A stretch of DNA of 49,243 nt from Cellulosimicrobium composti. GTDB taxonomy: Bacteria > Actinomycetota > Actinomycetes > Actinomycetales > Cellulomonadaceae. The position numbers and the translations under genes are program-made. The notes beneath the pieces were generated by a model. The model saw nothing but the letters and a program-made list of their open reading frames with translations. It was not told the origin of the DNA and made no database searches. This document shows, piece after piece, positions 26,650-36,778 of this stretch (positions within the stretch are counted from its first letter, which is position 1; each line of letters starts with the position of its first letter). The stretch lies in assembly GCF_009711085.1 (NCBI RefSeq), contig NZ_WMKA01000028.1, forward strand, positions 1-49,243. The letters run 5' to 3'.

Positions 26650-29364
26650 TCAGCCCGTGTTCTGCAGACCGGCCGCGACGCCGTTCACGGTGAGCAGCAG
26701 GAGGTGCTGGAGCTCGTCCTTCACGGGACCCTCGGCCCCCGCGCGCAGCCCACGCAGGGCGCGGACCTGGAGCAGCGACAGCGCGTCGACGTAGGGGCTG
26801 CGCAGCTGGACCGCGCGCCCCAGGACCCGGCGGCCGGCGAGCGGCCAGGCGTTGCCCGTCACGGCGAGCACCTGCTCGCGCGTCAGGCGCAGCTCGTCGA
26901 GGACCGCCTGCGCGAGGTCGTCGCGCCCGCCGAGCGCGAGGTAGCGCTCCGCGATGCGCTCGTCCGACTTCGCGAGCGACATCTCGACGTTGTCGAGGAG
27001 CGTCGCGAACAGCGGCCACTCGCGGTGCGCCTCGCGCAGCAGCGCGAGGTCGCCGAACTCCTTCAGCGCCGTGCCGAGGCCGTACCAGCCCGCGAGGTTG
27101 ATCCGGGCCTGCGACCACGAGAACACCCACGGGATCGCGCGCAGGTCGTCGAGCGAGGAGACCGACAGGCCGCGGCGCGCCGGGCGCGAGCCGATCGGCA
27201 GGAGGCCGACCTCCTCCAGCGGCGTCACCTGCGCGAACCACTGCGGGAAGCCGTCCGCGCGCACGAGCTCGTGGAACCGGCGGCGCGAGGACTCGTCGAG
27301 CGCGGCCGCCAGCTCGCGGTAGCGGTCGGTCGCGCCCGCGTTGCGACGCTCCGTCGAGGGCGCCGACGCGAGCAGCGTCGCCGCCGCGACCTGCTCGATG
27401 TGGCGCGACGCGATCGTCGGGTCGCCGTAGCGCGCGAGGATGACCTCGCCCTGCTCCGTGAGCTTGAACCGGCCGTCCACCGAGCCCGGGGGCTGCGCGA
27501 GCACGGCGCGGTTCGCCGGGCCGCCACCGCGGCCGAGCGCGCCGCCGCGCCCGTGGAACAGCGTCAGCGTGATGTCGTGGCGCTCGGCCCACTGCGCGAT
27601 CCGGCTCTGCGCGTCGTGCAGGGCGAGCGTCGCGGACACGGGACCGACGTCCTTGGAGGAGTCGGAGTAGCCGAGCATGACCTCGACCCGGCGGCCGTTC
27701 TCCGCGAGCCGGCGCTGCACCTGCGGCAGCGTGAGCATCGACTCGAGGATGTCCACGCTCGCACGCAGGTCGGCGAAGGTCTCGAACAACGGGATCGCGT
27801 CGACCACGGGCGCCTCGTCGGAGCCGGCGAACGCGAGCTCCGCGAGCTCGTACACCGCCGCGAGGTGCTCGGGCTTCTGCGTGAAGGACACGATGTAGCG
27901 GCGCGCGGCGCGGATGCCGTAGCGCTCCTGGACCGCCCCGAGAGCGCGGAACGTGTCGAGCACCTCGCGCGTGCGGTCGGACAGGTCGCCGTGCAGGCCC
28001 TTCTCCGCGATCTCCGCGAGCGCCGCCTCGTGGACCTGGGAGTGCTGACGCACCTCGAGCTCGGCGAGGTGGAACCCGAACGTCTCGACCTGCCACACCA
28101 GCTGCTGCAGGTCCCCGTACGCGGCGCGCGGGGCGCCCGCCGCGACGAGCGACTCCTGCACGACGCGCAGGTCGGACTCGAGCTGCTCGGCCGTCGCGTA
28201 CGCGAGGTCCGCGTTGCGGGCGCGCGTCGCGGCGATGCGGTCCGCCACGACGAGCATGACGGCGCGGTGCGGCTCGCGGGGCGACGCCTCCGCGGCCGCC
28301 GACGTCACGGCCTCCGAGAGCCGGCGCTGGCGCTCCCACAGCGTGCGCAGCCCGTCCGACGGCGGCGTGCCGTCCTGGTCGAGCGTGAGCTTGCGGCCGA
28401 CGAGGCGGGCGCGCTGCTCGAGCGCCGCGAGCGCGTGGTCGGCCGCGATCGCGGCGGCCTGGCGCGTGACCTCGGACGTCACGTTGGGGTTGCCGTCGCG
28501 GTCGCCGCCGATCCACGTCCCGAGGCTCACGAACGGGCGGACCAGGGGCTCCTCGCGGCCGGCCTCGTCGCCGAGCAGCCAGTCGTCGAGGCGGCGGTAG
28601 ACCGTGGGGAACGTGTCGAACATCGTGGCGTCGAAGACCCCGAGGGCCGTCTTCACCTCGTCGAGCACGGACGGCTTGTGCTCGCGGATCGGCGCCGTGC
28701 GCCACATCGTGTCGATCTCCGCGAGCAGGCGGCGCTCGTTCTCCGCGAGCGACGTGCCGCCGAGCCGCTGCGCGTCGCGCTCGTCGAGCAGCGTCGCGAT
28801 GCGGCGGACGGCGCCGGAGACCGCGCGCCGGCGCGCCTCCGTCGGGTGCGCGGTGAGCACGGGGCGGAACTCGAGCCGGCGCAGGCGGCGCAGCGCCTCC
28901 TCGCGGCCCACCTCGGCGACGAGCTGCTCGAACGCCTCGGGCAGCGAGTCGTCGGGCGTCGTGGCGCGCGTCGCGAACTCGGCCTCGCGCTCGCGCAGCA
29001 CGCGCACGCGGTGGTACTCCTCCGCGAGGTTCGCGAGGTGGAAGTAGCACGTGAAGGCGCGCGCGACCTGCTCGGCACGCTGCATCGACAGGCCCTCGAC
29101 GAGGGCCTCGGCCTCGGCCAGCACCTCGCCCGTGGGGTCGTCGTACGCGCGGATCGCGAGCTCGCGCAGGCGCTCGACGTCGTCGAGCAGGTCCTGGCCG
29201 CCCGTCTCGCGCAGCACGGTGCCGAGCAGACCGCCGAGGAGGCGGACGTCGTCGCGCAGCGGGGCGGGCACGTCGTGGCGCGCGAGCCCGCGCCCGGCGC
29301 CGTGCCCGGAGACGTCGGCAGCACCCGGCGACGGGGACAGTTCCGAGGGAGAGAGGTCGTTCAC
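26650..29364 (-). CDS. ppc: Phosphoenolpyruvate carboxylase
   Basis: 904 aa, the usual length. It carboxylates PEP to oxaloacetate to refill the TCA cycle. Catalytic His region VLTAHPTEARRRAVSG near residue 170, WIGGDRDGNPNVT, the second signature VMLGYSDSSKDVGPVSA, the mobile loop FHGRGGALGRGGGP, and the conserved C-terminus GVAAGLQNTG. The GTG at 29364 is supported by a TACTCT -10 that ends 7 nt before it, predicting a leaderless mRNA. A strong hairpin follows the gene. No ppc regulator is seen nearby. Confidence 0.97.
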   Translation of the reverse strand: MNDLSPSELSPSPGAADVSGHGAGRGLARHDVPAPLRDDVRLLGGLLGTVLRETGGQDLLDDVERLRELAIRAYDDPTGEVLAEAEALVEGLSMQRAEQVARAFTCYFHLANLAEEYHRVRVLREREAEFATRATTPDDSLPEAFEQLVAEVGREEALRRLRRLEFRPVLTAHPTEARRRAVSGAVRRIATLLDERDAQRLGGTSLAENERRLLAEIDTMWRTAPIREHKPSVLDEVKTALGVFDATMFDTFPTVYRRLDDWLLGDEAGREEPLVRPFVSLGTWIGGDRDGNPNVTSEVTRQAAAIAADHALAALEQRARLVGRKLTLDQDGTPPSDGLRTLWERQRRLSEAVTSAAAEASPREPHRAVMLVVADRIAATRARNADLAYATAEQLESDLRVVQESLVAAGAPRAAYGDLQQLVWQVETFGFHLAELEVRQHSQVHEAALAEIAEKGLHGDLSDRTREVLDTFRALGAVQERYGIRAARRYIVSFTQKPEHLAAVYELAELAFAGSDEAPVVDAIPLFETFADLRASVDILESMLTLPQVQRRLAENGRRVEVMLGYSDSSKDVGPVSATLALHDAQSRIAQWAERHDITLTLFHGRGGALGRGGGPANRAVLAQPPGSVDGRFKLTEQGEVILARYGDPTIASRHIEQVAAATLLASAPSTERRNAGATDRYRELAAALDESSRRRFHELVRADGFPQWFAQVTPLEEVGLLPIGSRPARRGLSVSSLDDLRAIPWVFSWSQARINLAGWYGLGTALKEFGDLALLREAHREWPLFATLLDNVEMSLAKSDERIAERYLALGGRDDLAQAVLDELRLTREQVLAVTGNAWPLAGRRVLGRAVQLRSPYVDALSLLQVRALRGLRAGAEGPVKDELQHLLLLTVNGVAAGLQNTG

Positions 29365-29371
29365 GGTGACG

Positions 29372-29377
29372 AGAGTA
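29372..29377 (-). promoter_or_regulatory. -10 element, leaderless start of ppc
   Basis: Minus-strand TACTCT, 7 nt (CGTCACC), then the GTG at 29364. Confidence 0.55.
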
Positions 29378-29472
29378 TTCCTTGACCGTCAGGGGACGCG
29401 GAGGCGTCCGAGGGGTGATCGTCGGTCGAGCGCCGGTCGGCGAGGAGTCGCGTCGCGCGTGCCCGCCGGGCG

Positions 29473-30291
29473 TCAGCGGCGCGCGCCGACGCGCACGGCG
29501 TCGAACGGCGCGTTCGAGGCCACGCGGTCCTCGATCGCGGCGGTGACGACGTCCTTGGCGACGCGCGTCGCGTCGAGCACCGACGCGCCCTTGGCGAGCT
29601 CGGCGGTGATCGCGGCCGCGAACGTGCAGCCGGCGCCGCTCACCCGCTCCTCGCCGATCTTGGGGGTGCGCAGCACGTGCACGTCGTCGCCGTCGACGAG
29701 GACGTCGACCGCGTCGGGCCCGGGCAGCTCGACGCCGCCCTTCGCGACGACGGCGCGCGGCCCGAGCGCCTGGACCGCGCGGGCCGCCTCGACGAGCTCG
29801 TCGACCGTCTCGATCGACTCGACGCCCGCGAGCGTGCGCGTCTCGAAGAGGTTGGGCGTCACGACGGTCGCGAGCGGGAGCACCTGCGCGCGCAGCGCCG
29901 TGTCGGTGTCGAGCGCGGCGCCCGGCTCCTGGCCCTTGCAGATGAGCACCGGGTCGAGCACGACGTGCTCCCACGTGCGCGAGCGCAGCGACGCCGCGAC
30001 GACGTCGATCGTCGCGGGCGTGCCGAGCATGCCGATCTTCACGACCGAGGGCTCGTGCGTCACGGTCGCCGCCTCGAACTGGTCGGCGATGACCTGCGGG
30101 TCCACGGGGACGAACCGGTGGCCCCAGTCGTTCCTCGGGTCGAACGAGACGATGCACGTCAGCGTCCCGACGCCGTAGGCGCCGAGCTCCTGGAACGTCT
30201 TGAGGTCGGCCTGGATGCCGGCGCCGCCGGTCGCCTCGGACCCGGCGATGACGTAGGCGAGCGGAGGCGTGTGGGGGCCGTGGTGCGGCAT
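29473..30291 (-). CDS. pdxK: Pyridoxine/pyridoxal/pyridoxamine kinase (ThiD-like)
   Basis: 272 aa with GAGGAG before the ATG. Ribokinase-type kinase: IAGSEATGGAGIQADLKTFQ near the start, LDPVLICKGQE in the middle, VVTPNLFETRTLAGV, and the anion hole VSGAGCTFAAAITAELAKG near the C-terminus. The CKG and GAGCT motifs and the order of the other blocks match the Bacillus PdxK branch rather than true ThiD, which acts on hydroxymethylpyrimidine phosphate. Both substrates are chemically close, so HMP kinase activity cannot be excluded. No thiamine genes lie nearby. It follows rnpB on the same strand, separated by a hairpin. Confidence 0.8.
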   Translation of the reverse strand: MPHHGPHTPPLAYVIAGSEATGGAGIQADLKTFQELGAYGVGTLTCIVSFDPRNDWGHRFVPVDPQVIADQFEAATVTHEPSVVKIGMLGTPATIDVVAASLRSRTWEHVVLDPVLICKGQEPGAALDTDTALRAQVLPLATVVTPNLFETRTLAGVESIETVDELVEAARAVQALGPRAVVAKGGVELPGPDAVDVLVDGDDVHVLRTPKIGEERVSGAGCTFAAAITAELAKGASVLDATRVAKDVVTAAIEDRVASNAPFDAVRVGARR

Positions 30292-30328
30292 GGTTCTCCT
30301 CGGCACGAGCAGGGCGGACGGTCCCGTC

Positions 30329-30347
30329 CTCCCGGTGGTGCCGGGAG
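30329..30347 (-). terminator. Hairpin terminator of rnpB
   Basis: CTCCCGG (30329-30335), TGGTG loop, CCGGGAG (30341-30347), just past the rnpB 3' end and before pdxK. It could also work in the other direction. Confidence 0.6.
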
Positions 30348-30353
30348 AGGCGG

Positions 30354-30771
30354 GCGGACGAGCCGGTCTGTACGCCGGGTTCTGTTCCCGCGCGCGGTCA
30401 CCCCCGCGCGGGCGACGGTCATCCATCTAGGACGTGCGTTGCCGCACGCCTCGAGCGGTCTACCCGACTGTGCTTCTCCGTGGAGAATCGGGCGGGCAGC
30501 CCTCAGGCACAGTCTGTCTGACCTTGCTCCAGGTGGGGTTTACCGAGCCGGACCGGTCACCCGGCCCGCTGGTGGTCTCTTACACCACCGTTTCACCCTT
30601 ACCGCGCGGGCCGGGCCGGAGCCCGTCCTGCGCGGCGGTCTGTTCTCTGTGGCACTGTCCCGCGGGTCACCCCGGGTGGGCGTTACCCACCACCTTGCCC
30701 TTCGGAGCCCGGACGTTCCTCGGCGAGGGGCACGAGGCCTCTCGACGCGACCGTCCGACCGACTCGTCCGC
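30354..30771 (-). ncRNA. rnpB: RNase P RNA, bacterial type A
   Basis: About 418 nt. It is the catalytic RNA of RNase P, which cuts the 5' leader from tRNA precursors. The ends pair as helix P1 (GCGGACGAG at the 5' end with CTCGTCCGC at the 3' end). The universal P4 5' strand GAGGAACGTCCGGGCTCC lies at 30721-30704 and the 3' conserved block GAACAGAACCCGGCGTACAG follows near the end, as in all bacterial type A RNAs. Also visible are the GGTAAGGGTGAAACGGTG and AAGAGACCACCAGC stretches typical of actinobacterial rnpB. End positions are good to a few bases. A -10 TAATCT sits at the right distance upstream. Confidence 0.95.
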
Positions 30772-30778
30772 ACCGGCA

Positions 30779-30784
30779 AGATTA
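30779..30784 (-). promoter_or_regulatory. -10 element of rnpB
   Basis: Minus-strand TAATCT ending 7 nt before the predicted 5' end of RNase P RNA (30771). No convincing -35. Confidence 0.55.
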
Positions 30785-30840
30785 CCGCTCCCGGGCGGCT
30801 CGTCGGACCAGCGACCGGTCCACCGGGAGGGTGCTGCCCG

Positions 30841-30846
30841 TAGGAT
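30841..30846 (+). promoter_or_regulatory. -10 element of helD
   Basis: TAGGAT about 38 bp before the helD GTG. The predicted leader carries the ribosome site GGAGG (30874-30878). The promoter is divergent from and within 60 bp of the rnpB promoter. Confidence 0.45.
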
Positions 30847-30884
30847 GGCCGACCCCCCTCGAAGCCGGCTCCCGGAGGTCTGTC

Positions 30885-32963
30885 GTGCCCGCCCCCGCCG
30901 TACCGTCCGCCCCCGACGCACCGACCGCGGCACCTGCCGGGGACGCCTCGGGCGAGCTCGCCCGGGAGCAGGAGTTCCTGGAGAACGCCCGCACCCAGCT
31001 CGCCCGCATGCGCGAGCAGGCCGGGTCGCTCAACGTCCTCGCCGGGGACCGGGTCAGCGCCGAGTATCTCGAGGCGGCGCTCGCCCGCCGGCTCGCCCAG
31101 CTCGCCGACGACCCCGAGGTCCCGCTCTTCTTCGGGCGCATCGACCTCGACGGCACGGACGACGAGCCCGCCGAGGTCTTCCACATCGGGCGCCGCCACG
31201 TCTCCGACCCCGAGGGTGACCCGCTCGTCGTCGACTGGCGCGCCCCGGTGAGCACGCCCTTCTACCGCGCCACCCGCACCGAGCCGATGGGGGTCGCCGC
31301 CCGTCGCCGCTACGGCTTCCAGCGCGGTGCCCTCACCGGCTTCGAGGACGAGGCGCTCACCGCCCCGGGTCCCGGTGCGGAGTCCTCCGCGATCCTCGAG
31401 GCCGAGATCGAGCGGCCCCGCACCGGGCCGATGCGCGACATCGTCGCCACCATCCAGCCCGAGCAGGACGTCATCGTGCGCAGCGGGATCGACCGGACCG
31501 TCGTCGTGCAGGGTGCGCCCGGCACCGGCAAGACCGCCGTCGGGCTGCACCGCGCCGCGTACCTGCTGTACTCCCACCGGGAGCGGGTGAGCCGCGCCGG
31601 GATGACCGTCGTGGGCCCCAACGCGAGCTTCCTGCGGTACATCCGCGACGTGCTGCCCGCCCTCGGCGAGGTCGACGCGACCCAGACCACCGTCGAGCAG
31701 ATCGTCAGGGCGCACGGCCGCCTGCGCGCGACGGAGCCCGCGGACGTCGCCCGGCTCAAGGGCGACGCGCGGCTGGCCGAGGTGCTCCGCCGCGCGGTCT
31801 GGTCGCACCTCGTCGAGCCGTCCGAGGCGCTCGTGCTGCCCCGCGGTGCGCGCCGCTGGCGCGTCGCCGCGCACGAGGCCCGCGAGTGCGTGGCGCAGGT
31901 GGTCGGCCGGGAGCCGCGCTTCGACGCCGGTCGCGACCACCTGCGGCACACGCTCGCGCACCGGATCCTCGTGCAGATCGAGGAGTCGGGCGAGGCGCTC
32001 GACGAGCGCGCCTGGGACGCGCTCGCGCGCACGCGCCCGGTCCGGGACTACACCGCCGCGGTGTGGCCGAAGGTCACGCCGACGGCGCTGCTGCACCGGC
32101 TCCTCGTCGATCCCGCGTTCCTCGCCGCGAGCGCCGACGGCGTCCTCACCGCCGCCGAGCAGGAGCTGCTGCGTCCGGCACGGCCGTCCCGGACGCCGGG
32201 CACGGCCCGCTGGACGCTGGCCGACCTCGTCCTGCTCGACGAGGCCGCGGACCTGCTGACACGCGGCGCGTCGGTGGCGCACGTCGTGGTGGACGAGGCG
32301 CAGGACCTGTCGCCGATGATGCTGCGCGCTCTCGGGCGCCGGGCGCGCACCGGCTCCCTGACGGTGCTGGGTGACCTGGCCCAGGCGACGACGCCGTGGG
32401 GGGTCTCGTCGTGGACCGACGCGCTGACGCACCTCGGCAAGCCCGACGGTCACGTGGAGCAGCTCACCGCGGGCTTCCGCGTCCCCGGCGACGTCATCGA
32501 GTACGCGGCTCGCCTGCTGCCCTCGATCGCGCCGGACCTCGCTCCGCCGGTCGCCGTCCGTCGCGCCCGGGGCGAGCTGGTCCTCACCACGGATCCGCTC
32601 GTGGACCTGGTCCGCACGGCGCTCGACCGGGAGGGGTCGGTCGGGCTGATCGTGCCCGACGGCGGCGCGGAGGCCGCACGCGCGGCGCTCGCCGCGGCGG
32701 GCCTCGCCTTCGCGGTCGTCGGCGAGGCGTCGGACGACGACGGCGCGGTCGAGTTCGACGCGCGCCTGGACCTCGTGCCCGCGTCGCTCGCGAAGGGGCT
32801 GGAGTTCGACCACGTCGTGCTGGACGACCCGGAGGGCGTCGTCCGGGGCGAGCCCGACCGGGTCACGGGCCTGCGGCGGCTGTACGTCTGCCTGACCCGC
32901 GCGGTGACGTCCCTCGCCGTCCGCCACCGGGACGACCTGCCCGCGGAGCTTCGCCGCCCGTGA
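30885..32963 (+). CDS. helD: HelD-type UvrD/Rep-like helicase (RNA polymerase recycling factor)
   Basis: 692 aa. The GTG at 30885 is chosen for GGAGG 6 nt upstream. HelD proteins bind RNA polymerase, free stalled complexes and in some actinobacteria give rifamycin tolerance. Sequence order: an N-terminal coiled coil (ELAREQEFLENARTQLARMR) that enters the secondary channel, FFGRIDLDG and DWRAPVSTPFYRA (both HelD-typical), Walker A QGAPGTGKTAVGLHRAAYLL, Walker B VVVDEAQDLSPMML, and the C-terminal motor with LEFDHVVLDDPE and RRLYVCLTRAVTSL. The length fits class II actinobacterial HelD. It is divergent from rnpB. Whether it responds to rifamycin is unknown; I saw no clear rifamycin-associated element upstream. 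Confidence 0.9.
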   Translation: MPAPAVPSAPDAPTAAPAGDASGELAREQEFLENARTQLARMREQAGSLNVLAGDRVSAEYLEAALARRLAQLADDPEVPLFFGRIDLDGTDDEPAEVFHIGRRHVSDPEGDPLVVDWRAPVSTPFYRATRTEPMGVAARRRYGFQRGALTGFEDEALTAPGPGAESSAILEAEIERPRTGPMRDIVATIQPEQDVIVRSGIDRTVVVQGAPGTGKTAVGLHRAAYLLYSHRERVSRAGMTVVGPNASFLRYIRDVLPALGEVDATQTTVEQIVRAHGRLRATEPADVARLKGDARLAEVLRRAVWSHLVEPSEALVLPRGARRWRVAAHEARECVAQVVGREPRFDAGRDHLRHTLAHRILVQIEESGEALDERAWDALARTRPVRDYTAAVWPKVTPTALLHRLLVDPAFLAASADGVLTAAEQELLRPARPSRTPGTARWTLADLVLLDEAADLLTRGASVAHVVVDEAQDLSPMMLRALGRRARTGSLTVLGDLAQATTPWGVSSWTDALTHLGKPDGHVEQLTAGFRVPGDVIEYAARLLPSIAPDLAPPVAVRRARGELVLTTDPLVDLVRTALDREGSVGLIVPDGGAEAARAALAAAGLAFAVVGEASDDDGAVEFDARLDLVPASLAKGLEFDHVVLDDPEGVVRGEPDRVTGLRRLYVCLTRAVTSLAVRHRDDLPAELRRP

Positions 32964-33021
32964 CGGGCGCGCCCCGGCGGTGGTGCGGACGCGCCGGGAC
33001 CGTCGTGTCGGAACCCCTCGG

Positions 33022-33027
33022 TAGGGT
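33022..33027 (+). promoter_or_regulatory. -10 element, leaderless start of recQ
   Basis: TAGGGT, 6 nt (GCCCGG), then the GTG at 33034. Confidence 0.55.
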
Positions 33028-33033
33028 GCCCGG

Positions 33034-34863
<1,830 letters not shown>

Positions 34864-34887
34864 GCGGCCGCACACCGGGCTCGGACC

Positions 34888-34913
34888 GTCCCCCGCCCCT
34901 TGAGGCAGGGGAC
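34888..34913. terminator. Hairpin between recQ and the tautomerase gene
   Basis: GTCCCC pairs with GGGGAC, with an inner GCC/GGC step. It lies between two convergent genes. The stem is moderate and has no T-run. Confidence 0.45.
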
Positions 34914-34920
34914 GAGCGTG

Positions 34921-35304
34921 TCAGACGTCGACGCGGTAGGGCAGCGCGAGCTCGTCGCCGCTGACCCCGCGGATGCCCCAGCTCTCGCGCGGGCTCTCGA
35001 GGATCACTAGTTCCACGTCGTCCGCGGTCAGGCCGAGGGCGGGCGCGACGTCGTCGTACAGGGCCGCGACCAGCGCGCGCTTGGCCTGGCGCGTGCGGCC
35101 CGTGAAGCACACGACCTCGACGACGAGGTACGCGTCCGAGCGCGGCGCGACGAGGTCGTCGTCGTCGAGGAGCAGGAACCGGTGGAACCGCTTGTCCGGC
35201 GGCAGCTGCCACGTGCGCACGAGCGCGTCGTGCAGCGCGTCGGACACCTCCGCCCGCCGCTGCCCCCACACGCTGCGCCGTCCGTAGATCTTCACCTGGG
35301 CCAT
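34921..35304 (-). CDS. Tautomerase family protein
   Basis: 127 aa, MAQVKIYGRRSVWGQRRAEV and so on. The pattern (beta strand, helix, then FHRFLLLDDDDLVAPR, FTGRTRQAKRALVAALYDDV, VELVILESPRESWGIRG) matches the 4-oxalocrotonate tautomerase-like group with a fused pair of subunit-length repeats. The usual catalytic Pro-1 is not at position 2 (Ala there), so after Met removal it would lack the N-terminal proline; members of this subgroup often do. The function is unknown. A TACGCT -10 lies 6 nt before the ATG. Confidence 0.8.
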   Translation of the reverse strand: MAQVKIYGRRSVWGQRRAEVSDALHDALVRTWQLPPDKRFHRFLLLDDDDLVAPRSDAYLVVEVVCFTGRTRQAKRALVAALYDDVAPALGLTADDVELVILESPRESWGIRGVSGDELALPYRVDV

Positions 35305-35310
35305 CGGGCG

Positions 35311-35316
35311 AGCGTA
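35311..35316 (-). promoter_or_regulatory. -10 element, leaderless start of the tautomerase gene
   Basis: Minus-strand TACGCT, 6 nt (CGCCCG), then the ATG at 35304. Confidence 0.5.
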
Positions 35317-35378
35317 ACCGTGACGCACCCCACGCCGTCCGCCCCGGTCACCCACGGCGGCGACGCCGCGACCGCTCG

Positions 35379-35384
35379 TAGAGT
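35379..35384 (+). promoter_or_regulatory. -10 element, leaderless start of yaaA
   Basis: TAGAGT, 6 nt (GGCCGC), then the GTG at 35391. It is divergent from the tautomerase promoter, about 70 bp away. Confidence 0.55.
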
Positions 35385-35390
35385 GGCCGC

Positions 35391-36233
35391 GTGCTCGTGC
35401 TGCTCCCCCCGTCCGAGGGCAAGACCCCCGCGCCCGACGGCGCCGCACCGGTCGACCTCGACGCGCTCACCTCCCCCGTCCTCACCGCGCACCGCGTGAC
35501 GGTCCTCGACGCGCTCGCCGCCGCGAGCGCCCGGCCCGACGCGCACGAGGTGCTCGGCACGACGCCGGGGCTCGCCGACGAGGTGCGGCGCAACACGACG
35601 CTGCGCTCGGCCCCGGCCGGTCCCGCGGCCGACGTCTACACCGGCGTGCTGTACGGCGCGGCGGACCTCGCGGGCGCGCTCGCGGCGGCCGGTGAGCCCG
35701 CGCGGCGCGCGCGGGAGGACGTGCGCGTGATGTCCGGCCTGTGGGGCGCGCTCTCCCCCGCCGACCGTGTGCCGGCGTACCGCCTGTCCATGGCCGTCGA
35801 CCTCCCCGGCGTCGGGAGGCTCGCCACGGCCTGGCGCCCGCACCTCGCCCCGGTGCTCGACGAGCGCGCGGCGGGCGACGTCGTCGTCGACTGCCGGTCG
35901 GCCACGTACGTGGGCGCGTGGAAGCCCGCGACGACGGGGCCGCGGTCGGCCGACTGGGTGGCCGTGCGCGTCGTGCGCGAGCACGCCGGGAAGCGCACCG
36001 TCGTCTCGCACAACGCCAAGCACACGCGCGGCGTGCTCGCCGGGCACCTGCTGCGCCGGGCCGCCGCGGCGCCGACGTCGGCCGACGGCCTGCTCGACGC
36101 CGCCCGCGAGCTCGTCGGCACGGTGATCGGCACCGAGGTCGGCTCCGGGCTGAGCTACCGGCTCCTCGAGGCCTGGCTGCACGACGCCACGACGCGCACC
36201 GGCCCGCGCACGCTCGAGCTCGTCATCGCCTGA
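35391..36233 (+). CDS. yaaA: YaaA family (DUF328) peroxide-stress protein
   Basis: 280 aa. The family opening LVLLPPSEGKTP is intact, followed by YTGVLYGAADLAG, VRVMSGLWGALSPADRVPAYRLSM, VVDCRSATYVGAWKP and VSHNAKHTRGVLAGHLLR. In E. coli YaaA limits free iron under peroxide stress and binds DNA; a role here is assumed by family. It starts with GTG and is probably leaderless. A TfoX-N gene follows on the same strand 73 bp later. Confidence 0.92.
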   Translation: MLVLLPPSEGKTPAPDGAAPVDLDALTSPVLTAHRVTVLDALAAASARPDAHEVLGTTPGLADEVRRNTTLRSAPAGPAADVYTGVLYGAADLAGALAAAGEPARRAREDVRVMSGLWGALSPADRVPAYRLSMAVDLPGVGRLATAWRPHLAPVLDERAAGDVVVDCRSATYVGAWKPATTGPRSADWVAVRVVREHAGKRTVVSHNAKHTRGVLAGHLLRRAAAAPTSADGLLDAARELVGTVIGTEVGSGLSYRLLEAWLHDATTRTGPRTLELVIA

Positions 36234-36290
36234 GCGACTGCCGGGCGGCCGAGGCCGCGGGCTACCCCACGCTGCGGTCCGGCGGGTCGA

Positions 36291-36305
36291 GGTCCACAGT
36301 GGACC
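36291..36305. promoter_or_regulatory. 15-bp perfect palindrome next to a start codon
   Basis: GGTCCAC-A-GTGGACC ends 1 nt before the ATG of the TfoX-N gene. It could be an operator, or an RNA hairpin that shields the start. No Shine-Dalgarno site is present. Confidence 0.45.
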
Positions 36306-36306
36306 C

Positions 36307-36654
36307 ATGGTCTACAGCGAGGACCTCGCCGAGCGGATCCGCGCCGCCCTGGCGCCGCGCGCCCCGTTCGACGAGCGGAAGATGTTCGGCGGGATCGCGT
36401 TCCTCGTCAACACGCACATGGCCCTCGGCGTCACCGGGGACGACCTCATGGTGCGGGTCGGCAGGGACGGCACGGACGCGGCGCTCGAACGCGGCGGCGC
36501 CGTCATGGAGATGGGCGGTCGCGCGATGACGGGGATGATCGTCGTCGACGGCGGACGCGTCGCCGACCCCGACGAGCTCGACGCATGGGTCGTGACGGCC
36601 GTCGAGCACGCCCTCGCGGAGCCCGCCAAGGCGGCGAAGCCCCGCACGAGGTGA
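36307..36654 (+). CDS. TfoX N-terminal domain protein
   Basis: 115 aa consisting of the TfoX-N fold only: DLAERIRAALAPRAPFDERK, MFGGIAFLVNTHMALGVTGD, then DDLMVRVG and MTGMIVVDG. In competent bacteria TfoX regulates competence through N- and C-terminal parts, but the isolated N-domain is common in actinobacteria and its role is unknown. A Lys/Arg/Pro tail ends the protein. A perfect palindrome abuts the start. The 124 bp after it, up to the convergent phosphatase gene, hold no clear gene. Confidence 0.85.
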   Translation: MVYSEDLAERIRAALAPRAPFDERKMFGGIAFLVNTHMALGVTGDDLMVRVGRDGTDAALERGGAVMEMGGRAMTGMIVVDGGRVADPDELDAWVVTAVEHALAEPAKAAKPRTR

Positions 36655-36778
36655 ACCCCTCCCGGCGAGCCGGACTCCGGCCGCGAGGGAGGACCCGCCG
36701 CCGCGTGGGAGAGCGCGCGGAGCTCGACCCCGCGACCGGCGGTCCGACCTCGCGGGGGGACGGAGGCCCGCCGCAGGC

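Noticed and set aside
26441-26794. Short plus-strand frame entering the ppc 3' end
   Set aside because: It covers the ppc terminator hairpin and antisense ppc; no ribosome site or recognisable domain.
29473-30291. Calling this kinase ThiD
   Set aside because: The CKG and GAGCT blocks and overall layout fit the PdxK-like branch better, and no thiamine genes are nearby; kept as B6 kinase with reservation.
30434-31219. Open frame on the plus strand through rnpB
   Set aside because: It runs through the complement of RNase P RNA and then out of frame into helD; no domain.
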